A stretch of DNA of 64,000 nt from Datisca glomerata. Its lineage: Eukaryota > Streptophyta > Magnoliopsida > Cucurbitales > Datiscaceae. Of this stretch, positions 56,903 through 64,000 are shown piece by piece. Below the pieces are notes generated by a model that was not told the origin of the DNA, searched no databases, and saw only the letters and a list, made by a program, of their open reading frames with translations. Position 1 is the stretch's first letter; every line of letters starts with the position of its first letter. A program made the position numbers and the translations under genes. The stretch is taken from assembly GCA_003255025.1 (NCBI GenBank), contig QANY01004038.1:1506793-1570792 (forward strand), written 5' to 3'.

Positions 56903-58680
56903 AACAAACACATACACACACCACCTGATTTTCTAGAAATTCCCTCTGCCTCCATCGACTATCTTCCTCTCTCATCTCTTTACAAATTCAAGCTTCTAAT
57001 TGTCACGAAGGAGTGTCTCTATTCTGATTTCTGGTGCAAAGAAGGGATTGATTTTGAGCAATTTGTCTCCGTTCTTAACTTGTTTCTATACGAACAACTG
57101 TCTCTATTCTAATTTATGGTACGAAGGACAATGGTTTGATTTTGAGCAAATAACTCTTCGTTCTTTTATATTTTTTACTTTTCCTTCATCATTTCTTTTT
57201 CTTTGTGGGTCCTGATGTTGTGGGTCTGTTACTGCTTCTTTATATGGTGACTAGTTGATTAGATGATTGTAAACTACACATTCGCTGCTCACTAATTGAA
57301 ATCATTTTGGACAGACTGATATTATTCTTTTTTATACAGTTATTATAGGAACTTAGATTGTTGGTATATCCTGATATACAGGTCGCTGATACAATTCTTT
57401 TTTTCATTAGGTTGAGAGAGCAATAAAACATTTTGGGATAGTCTTTTTACAATATAGCATACTGCTTATAGAAAGTCATGAATCCATGTTTTGAATTTTA
57501 TTTTCAAAGTTTGACATTTGGCATGTACTTAACCTGTTCTTTTGACATTTATATATATGTATATAGCATAAAACGTTTCTCCTTAGAAGTTCCTCGATGA
57601 ATTCACTATATGGGTATGATGTTGTGCACATCTAATTGAAGAAACTAAAGGTACAAAAAAGATTACTTCTTAGCCTTTGTATTCAACATTTAGGTATTGA
57701 TTCAAAATAGTAAATATTATTTTATAGTTTCATCATACAATAAGATTTACTTCTCCATGTTCTTTAAGACATGATCCTAATGATAAAAACAAGGAAAGAT
57801 CCACTTTAAATAATACTAAGGAAAAACTTCAAACTTTCCTAATGAACTTTGTCTAGTAAGTTCTTTTACTATTCTAGTCAAAATTTCAGCTATTATGATG
57901 CAAGTAATGAGACAGTTGTGAAGCTTTTACCTACTCAAAAGTAGTTTGGTTCGTCACTTTGGAGAAAACAATGCAAAAGAGGTAACTCCAAATTGTCTAT
58001 CTTATTGCTATGTAGTTGAGGAATGTCTAGGACTTTGTGTAGTCCAACTTGTTGTCTTCTACTCTATTTTTATGGTTTAAAAGATGTTCATCTATTTTAC
58101 TTCTTAGTAACTAGACTACAGCTTGTATAAACTAGTTCATCTTTTTGGTGTGAAGCCTTTTCTGAAACTTCCGTGCATTTCTTTTCTTGGTTTCTTTTAA
58201 AATTAAAAGGAAACTTGTTGTCATGTACTCCTGACTACAAAAAACTTATTGTCTTAGATATGAAAATACTCACAAATTATTTTAATTGCTAAGGACTAGT
58301 TATAGCTTGTGTGCAGTGGGATTTGGCATGGAAATTGGATTCCTTAGGAGAGTATAGCCTAATAGGGAGAAATTTAGAACATGTAGAAGTTAGTGGTTGC
58401 AAATAGTGAATTTATATAGAGATGCCTTAATTAGGTCAGAAAATTATTTGATATATGAATTTTGAATATACTTTCATATGCCATTATTATTAGATTCCAG
58501 GGATAATTCTTTTCTCCCTCTTTCCTACATTTCTTTTAGCTTCTTTTTTTCAGTTTTAATTCCCTACTGGACTCCCTTTGATTTAATTCTTTTGCCGGTT
58601 TCATATGTTTCCCTAGGCGTGGTTGTCTCTGTCATCTTCAAACTATTTATTTTGATTTTCAACTTGTCTCTCTAAATTTA
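56330..58680 (+). other. CACTA interior, left part: leader-like and AT-rich sequence
   Basis: 56430-56560 is rich in TCTC and resembles a 5' leader. A (TC)n(CA)n microsatellite lies at 56849-56920. Two near-identical GTGTCTCTATTCTGATTT or CTGTCTCTATTCTAATTT blocks lie at about 57012 and 57098, each followed by TTGATTTTGAGCAA. No protein family is readable. Confidence 0.4.
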
Positions 58681-58935
58681 TGAATATTTTGATGTGAGAG
58701 ATCCCTTGACTGCCGAAGAGCTAGAAGAAAAGGAGCGCTTTTAGAAGATGTAAGTATTGATACTACAAATATGACATTTAGTAAAACCTTGTAGTCAAAA
58801 GTCGTTGAATCACATATTTCTTGTAGTGATTCTTGAATAAGTTAATTTATATGGTTTATTTTGCAGTGTTTTGAAGGAAACCCTCTCTTTGAATTTGATC
58901 ATACACGGATCTAATACGACTACCCATGCAGACTT
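58681..58935 (+). pseudogene. Exon-like fragments of unknown origin in the CACTA element
   Basis: 58678-58747 reads YEYFDVRDPLTAEELEEKER followed by a stop and a donor-like GTAAGT at 58750. 58867 onward, after TTTTGCAG, reads CFEGNPLFEFDHTR. They look like exons of a captured plant gene, perhaps a different one from Pescadillo. I do not recognise the family and the joining frame is uncertain. Confidence 0.3.
58811..58828 (-). repeat. Internal CACTA-type terminus
   Basis: Plus strand CACATATTTCTTGTAGTG; reverse complement CACTACAAGAAATATGTG, nearly identical to the outer terminal repeat of the host element. No matching 3-bp duplication with the left outer end (AGT versus ATT). Confidence 0.6.
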
Positions 58936-59168
58936 GCATACACAAATTCAAATGCCAATCAATTTTTGTTTGAGTTTATGACGTTTATTAACATGAATAT
59001 TTTCATCAATCTTAATTTCTCTGAACTTGTGTTACTAGATGCTTACTATGAACCAGTATGTCTGAGGCTAGTCAATTATAGCTTTATGTTAAATTTTGTT
59101 TGGCAATATTCTTACTTTGCAGGAAAGAATGTTATTGGGATAACATGGTCTTATTATTTCTGAATGGT

Positions 59169-60078
59169 AGGAAGCTATGCATTTTCAAAGGTGTGTTCCC
59201 TCGAGAGCCAAAGAAGAAGGTGAAAGGAAATCACCACACTTATTATCACTTAAAGGACATTTCTTTCCTTCATCATGAACCGATGTTGGATAAATTTAGA
59301 GACATTAGGGCATACGACAAGAAGATACAAAAAGCCCAGACAAAGAATAACTAGGATCGGGCATAATTTCTAAAAGATCACAGGCCCACTTACGTACTTG
59401 ACAGAATGATACATAAGAGGTTTGATATGACATACCATATTGTACTACCCCCACAAGTAGAGTAAGAGGTCTCTTGATCTCCATCATAACATTTAAAATT
59501 GGGATTTATCATGATTGTCACTTTAGGTATCCAAAGGTTTATTGATGCACTCATAGATTTGGATGACTGTCTTTCAATGGTGCTCCTCTTTTCAGCATTA
59601 CCTGCACATGAGAGGTTTAAGATTGAAGCTAAGAGGGTCCATAATTGTCTAAGTTAGACGCAAAATATTAGAGCTTTTTCCTTTTGTACTATGAAGTGTT
59701 GGCATGTTGGTAGTTTTTGCAGGTATTTTCATTCTGGGAAAAAAATTCATTATTCAGTTTCTTTATTTTGTACATTGCTAGGTTGAGTCATGAATGGCAA
59801 GCATATGTTTCTCGAACTCACAAATTAAGTAAGGTTTTTGTGTCTGTGAAAGGCATTTATTATCAGGTAATTTTTTCTATTTATTTATTTTTTATGTATG
59901 GTGCATATGTAGAAGAATTTTAAGTTAGATAGTTAGTTTGATTTTATATGTTTGCTTATTTATGTAGGCTGAAGTTAAGGGTCAGAAGATCACATGGTTG
60001 ACACCTCATTCAATGCACCAAATATTGACTGACGATGTTGATTTCACTGTCATTCTCAACTTCATGGAATTTTATGAG
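59169..60078 (+). pseudogene. PES: Captured Pescadillo (PES) fragment, four exons
   Basis: Pescadillo is a nucleolar protein needed for large ribosomal subunit maturation (PeBoW complex with BOP1 and WDR12). Exon A (59169-59419) reads RKLCIFKGVFPREPKKKVKG, NHHTYYHLKDISFLHHEPML, then two stops, then PTYVLDRMIHKR. Exon B (59527-59653) reads FIDALIDLDDCLSMVLLFSA and HERFKIEAKRVHNC after a one-base insertion. Exon C (59782-59866) reads LSHEWQAYVSRTHKLSKVFV and SVKGIYYQ. Exon D (59968-60078) reads AEVKGQKITWLTPHSMHQIL and DDVDFTVILNFMEFYE. Junctions use AG acceptors, and exons A, C and D have GT donors; exon B's donor seems to have lost a base. It covers about residues 30-250 of roughly 600. The true N-terminus and everything after FYE, including the BRCT domain, are missing. 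Stops, a frameshift and truncation make it a pseudogene. Confidence 0.9.
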
Positions 60079-61559
60079 GTTAAGCCTTGACCTTATGATG
60101 TATCATCTTCTCTCTATTGTAATTTCTTGCACCTTTTGTTGCTAGTACCACTTCGTTCCACTTCCCATCAGAGAGAATAGAATCCTATTGCATGAAATGA
60201 TGGCTTTTCTAGTGCAACTTAAGTTGGCATTTTGATGTCACGTGATCTATCACAAAGTTAATTCTTATTTAGAGAAGAGAGTTACATATCCTTGGATTGA
60301 AAGAACAAGGACAAGAAATTGTCGAAAATAACATATGAATCTTTGAATGTAACTCAACATACTTAGCTACTGTTAGGCCCGTAGAACAAGAAAGAGTAAA
60401 TGTAATTAGAGGGGGGATGAGCTGGAAAAGGGGCAGAAATGAGTTAGTTAGGGGAGAGAGAAAAATGGTGTTGATTAGGCAAGTTAGTTAGGTTTTCGTA
60501 ATCATGAGGATTGGATAAAGGGGGAGTCAGTTGGGTAGTGGTTATTTTGGGAGAGGCCAAGCTCTCTAACATCTTGGTATAGGAGTGTAATTTCACTATT
60601 ATAGGTGAAGTTCACCATTTTGGAGTAATCAAGGTTATTTTTCTTCATTGTTTCAAGCTGTAGTTTCTCTGTTTTCACTATTTGGGCTGCTATTGTGGTT
60701 AAAATAGTATTTGTTTGCAGGGAAACTCATATCTGCTACAAATTGCACTATCATTATTATGTGATTCTACATTTCATCCTTTCTTGGTTATTATTATCTA
60801 AAATATCATGATTATGTCCATTCTTATTCATTAACACTGCTCTATTCATTCTTTAGTTCGCCTCACCTATGTAATTTTTAATGGTGCAAATCTGTTTGTT
60901 TCCTATACTCATCAACTAACAACTTCTTATGGTGTTTTCCTTTGACATTGGGAAGTTCTGAAGGCACTGTATACTCTGTTATGAAACACTATCATTCAAC
61001 TTAGGTTCTTCATTTTTCATTTTTTAGACTCAAAATTTCATTTTTTATATTTTTCATTTATTGGAACAAGTTTACTTGTATATTTTAAGGATAAGTTAGT
61101 TTTCAGGTTAGATTTATTTGTAAGTTGATCAAATGAATTATGTAAAACTTTGTTGAAATGATTAAATGTTGATGTTATCAATTATTATATTGATGTTTTT
61201 TATGTTATGTAAAATTATCTTTTAAAAGTGTTTAATATGAATACTTAACTATAACAATGAACCTTATGATATCTCACTTTATAGGATATAAAATACTTGT
61301 GAATGTTGGTTCACAAGTATTAAAAATATATGTTGAATACATTTAATAGGGGTCCGAAAATCCTGTTAAACAACGTTCTACAGGAGTCAAAAAACCCTGT
61401 AAAAAGTGAGAGATCACATGGGTCTTCACAGGAGGCGTTGCGCCTCGTGAAAAAATGCGGACTTTTAATATGAGGGGTTGTCATAGGTGTCGCATGATCT
61501 CTGTGGATTACTTTTCAGTAGGATATCCGCCTCCTGTAGAATGTCATATTTCTTATAAT
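60079..61559 (+). other. CACTA interior, right part
   Basis: No further Pescadillo exon is readable. 60368-60740 (TGTTAGGCCCGTAGAACAAG onward) resembles the text of a Copia LTR but no partner or target duplication is secure. 61330-61545 holds repeats of AGGRGTC, CCTGT and CGCCTC near the terminal repeat, probably subterminal. Confidence 0.4.
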
Positions 61560-61568
61560 GAGTCTTTG

Positions 61569-61582
61569 TGGCTCTGATACCA
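61569..61582 (-). other. Primer-binding site, initiator tRNA-Met type
   Basis: Minus strand TGGTATCAGAGCCA, the standard primer site of plant Copia elements, abutting the 5' LTR end. Confidence 0.92.
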
Positions 61583-61930
61583 TGAAATAGTATACAAGAA
61601 TAATAAGAAGAGAAGATGACTCGAAAGAGAGAAAGAGAAGAAATAGAGTCTTGGAAAAGACTTAGTATACTGTCATACTAAGATCAGTATATTCACTTGA
61701 TACTTATACTTAGTAGCTTACAAAGAGTTGCATGAACAAGATAGATGTTTTACCTAGAATAGATTTACATAACAGATAGTAAACTACTCTAACAATATAG
61801 CAACTAACCTTACACTAACAATAAGCTCGAGTGACTAAACTGCCAAACCAGTTGGCTACTAAACTCCACTAATCAGCTCAGCAAGTGAAGTCTCACTCAC
61901 TTGCTGAGTTGTCACATATTCTCTTTAACA
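61583..61930 (-). repeat. 5' LTR of the large Copia element
   Basis: 348 bp. Minus strand runs TGTTAAAGAG...ACTATTTCA. The inner end touches the primer site; the outer end is followed by TACGT, which also flanks the 3' LTR remnant at 44178. The LTR normally holds the element promoter. Confidence 0.88.
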
Positions 61931-61935
61931 TACGT

Positions 61936-63431
61936 TAACATCTTGCTTAAGAACTCGTCTCCATCTTTTTCAGCATATAATTGTTAAATGGTGTTTTTCC
62001 TTTTACAACAGTCCACCCTATTTAAAGAAAAACATGGAATGAGAGAGAAAAAATTAAAGTTGGTTAAGGTTTAAGAATAATAGTAAAATAATTGAATGAG
62101 GGATTGAATCTTGAAAAAAAACTTAATATCTCCAGAATACAGAAAATAAATATGATATTAGAAAATGAAAACGAAAGAAAGAAGTCAGCTAAGTTGGAGG
62201 GAGAGATGAAATCAAAGTTGGGTATCAAGACTTTAAAGTATACTAAGTGATATATCTAACTTTGTGCCATGATAAAATGATTTTTTTCTCTTCATAATGA
62301 AATTATTTAATATATTAGATATATGATATATACACACACATATTCGTACATATAAATATATACATATGTATTGAATATTTGATATATGTATTGAATATAT
62401 GTTAAAGTCTTGGAGCTCAATTCATACTTTAAACCGGACTTATGAATTGAGGTGGGCTGGCCTAAACTTATATTCTTAGTCTAAGACATATTCTCATTCG
62501 ATGTGAGATTATTTTCTCACACTCTCTCACATAGAAAAATAGTATACGTCTACTGGTGATTGAATTGACTCTAATGCCACGTTAAAGTCTTGGAGCCCAA
62601 CTCATCTAAAAACTAGCTCACAAATTGAGAAATGTCTCAAATTTATATTTTTCGTTTTGTGACATTTGGGGGAGTATTTTTACCTTTTGCTTTCTTGTTT
62701 TCTATCTTCTTTGTTTCCCGAGGTGGCGAGGTATGCCCCTTATATTGGTATTATTTTTTTCATATTTAATTACATTTATCTTACCTAGAATAATAGACAA
62801 AGCCACACATATACATATATAGAGAGACTGATTTTTGTACATATATAGATGTGTATATTTATATACACACATACAAGTGGGAAACTGATTGATGTTAAGG
62901 ATCTAACTAGACTTTTTATTAGTGATAAAGACAATATTTTCAATGTTGAAAAACTTCAGTCGATAAAGGAGGCAAAAAAGTTTAATTTTGTTACTGAAAG
63001 ATACATTATTACATTGAAAGCTTCTTGTTTGAAAACTTCCTAAAACTTTGCCGCTACAAGTCAAACGGGTTGCCCACTCAACTAGACTTTTATATTTAAG
63101 TATTGTAATTTTTAATTTCTAAAATTCCAAAACTCTATTTGACGTGTGTTTTTACCTGCCATATTTAACATATTTCTTCTTAACTTTACAAGTAAATTAC
63201 CATTTGCATATGCTTTGAATCCTCAAGTAAATGGATTTCTACCTATACTTTAATTTTTTCCTATGTAAAGTAATTCGAAATATAAACTATTTGACCAAAG
63301 CAAAACACTACAGACAAAATCCATATATATTTCATGGATAACTTAATACATAATATAAGAAGCATTCTCTATACCTTTGTGAGACTACGAAAGTGTGCTT
63401 TTGAGATACTTTTAGTAAGAGAGAGGGGAGA
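61936..63431 (+). promoter_or_regulatory. Upstream region of the NAC gene
   Basis: About 1.5 kb between the Copia target duplication and the NAC start codon. It holds CA/TA microsatellite-like patches (62325-62400, 62800-62875) and a direct repeat GTTAAAGTCTTGGAGCYCAA at 62401 and 62582. The 30 bases before the ATG are GA-rich (GTAAGAGAGAGGGGAGA). TATA-like words occur near 63283 and 63324 but none is decisive. No other gene is seen here. Confidence 0.4.
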
Positions 63432-63624
63432 ATGGAGGTGGCAAGAACAGTAAATACTTCAGATGGCAAGGACGAAGAAGTTACACTACCAGGGTTCCGA
63501 TTTCATCCGACCGACGAAGAGCTCGTCGGATTTTATTTACAACGTAAGGTGGACAAGAAGCCGATAAGTATCGAGGTCATCAAACAGATAGATATTTATA
63601 AATATGATCCATGGGATCTTCCAA
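63432..63624 (+). CDS. NAC-domain transcription factor, first exon (gene continues beyond the window)
   Basis: From ATG 63432 the frame gives a short N-terminus ([16 protein letters not shown]), then [20 protein letters not shown] (NAC subdomain A) and [20 protein letters not shown] (subdomain B). NAC proteins are plant-specific DNA-binding regulators of development and stress that act in the nucleus as dimers. Coding similarity ends at DLP, where CCAAGTAAGA supplies a GT donor at 63625 in phase 1; plant NAC genes usually have their first intron after D-P-W-D-L-P. The remaining NAC subdomains C-E and the activation region are not in the window. The N-terminus resembles the FEZ or JUB1 groups of Arabidopsis, but 64 residues cannot settle this. 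No stops or frameshifts: the one apparently intact gene start here. Confidence 0.93.
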
Positions 63625-64000
63625 GTAAGATTAGTTTATATTGTGTTTTAATCCTTCATTCTATAGTTCTTGTCCAGAAGAAAATTAATAAAAACGTTTT
63701 TTCTTAGAATTTTCATTTCCAGCAAACTTAATTGGTAAACCCCACGAGTTAATATCATCTTTATGTTACAGATAAAGCTTCAAGTAGTTTTGTTAATTGG
63801 AAGAATCATACTGATGTTTATCATTTCTATATAATCAAGTAGCCATTTCTATATAGTAAATAAGATCCTAAAGAAAATAAAAGAAATTAGAGAAGTAAAT
63901 TTAGGGAAGGAAACAAACATAAGCTTGAATCGATCTTTTATTCACACTAATATATAACTCTACTAGTTTTTGACATTTAATTTGTGATAGTTCTTATTTA
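63625..64000 (+). other. First intron of the NAC gene (partial)
   Basis: Begins GTAAGATTAG. AT-rich, with no NAC subdomain C wording (such as E-K-E-W-Y-F) in any frame before the window ends, so exon 2 lies outside. Confidence 0.75.

Larger units (their letters stand above)
56237..61560 (+). mobile_element. CACTA element carrying Pescadillo exons
   Basis: Left end CACTACAAGAAATATGACAT at 56237; the right end, reverse-complemented, reads CATTATAAGAAATATGACAT. The terminal repeat is about 28 bp with few differences. It is flanked by AGT at 56234-56236 and 61561-61563, a perfect 3-bp duplication. The 5.3 kb interior contains no transposase I recognise but does contain spliced-gene-like exons of Pescadillo (59169-60078). 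A mobile element with host exons and introns between its ends fits the Pack-type (transduplicating) CACTA class. It sits between the primer site and gag of the Copia element. Confidence 0.88.
44183..61930 (-). mobile_element. Single Copia insertion containing four nested transposons
   Basis: Flanked by TACGT at 44178-44182 and 61931-61935. On the minus strand: 5' LTR (61583-61930), initiator-Met primer site, gag, protease, integrase, RT, RNase H and a 137-bp remnant of the 3' LTR. The element is interrupted at 56237-61560 (CACTA), 47056-54324 (LTR element containing a second CACTA) and 45001-45579 (MITE). Removing these leaves about 4.6 kb, close to a normal Copia element with some deletions. 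The gag and IN wording resembles the Copia at 38991-41884, so the two are probably related families. Confidence 0.88.

Noticed and set aside
60368..60740. Possible solo Copia LTR (TGTTAGGCCC...)
   Set aside because: The text looks LTR-like, but no partner, canonical right end with target duplication, or purine tract could be shown.
63625..63707. Extension of the NAC reading frame past DLP
   Set aside because: NAC similarity stops at a good GT donor and the following residues are intron-like, so the exon ends at 63624.
1..64000. tRNA, rRNA, riboswitch or CRISPR features
   Set aside because: None recognisable; the regular repeats present are transposon minisatellites or subterminal arrays, not spacer-repeat arrays.

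Overview
The window is nuclear DNA from a flowering plant, most likely a eudicot. It is AT-rich and gene-poor, its one intact gene start encodes a NAC transcription factor, its mobile elements are the usual plant Ty1/Copia, Ty3/Gypsy, CACTA, hAT and MITE types, and it carries a piece of plastid ycf1. Two isolated N characters (26868 and 31076) show that it comes from a draft assembly. No species can be named from the sequence alone.

Layout. 1-5 kb: a plastid ycf1 insertion joined to a hAT BED-finger fragment, a probable Gypsy LTR remnant with a minisatellite, and CACTA-type debris. 5.5-16.3 kb: an Athila-like Gypsy element on the minus strand, with two ~1.4 kb LTRs, tRNA-Asp-type primer site, purine tract and decayed gag-pol. 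A Copia fragment lies in its 3' region, and the element itself appears to sit inside an older CACTA ORF. 16.3-23.1 kb: CACTA remnants, a dead Copia gag, AT-rich filler and a higher-order repeat array whose orientation flips. 23.9-26.7 kb: a multi-exon plant-mobile-domain-like pseudogene. 26.9-31.6 kb: 432 bp inverted arms lying beside two single-N gaps, enclosing a 2.8 kb non-autonomous LTR element that cut through an acidic, hAT-like protein tail. 31.6-41.9 kb: minus-strand Copia and Gypsy pieces joined end to end, including a Gypsy protease fused to a Copia reverse transcriptase.

44.18-61.93 kb is a single Copia insertion bounded by the target duplication TACGT. It was later invaded by (a) a 579 bp Harbinger-like MITE in the RT active site, (b) a 7.3 kb LARD-like LTR element in the integrase, itself hit by a 2.3 kb CACTA element, and (c) a 5.3 kb CACTA element between primer site and gag that carries four exons of the ribosome-biogenesis gene Pescadillo. 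Each step can be read from target duplications and interrupted reading frames.

Function. The only gene likely to be functional is the NAC gene at 63.4 kb (plus strand, first exon only; the rest lies beyond the window). The other coding sequence is transposon-derived or captured and broken by stops, frameshifts and deletions. The most interesting object is the Pescadillo-carrying CACTA element. The nested Copia block, the inverted arms at the N gaps and the orientation-switching repeat array are also worth a second look.
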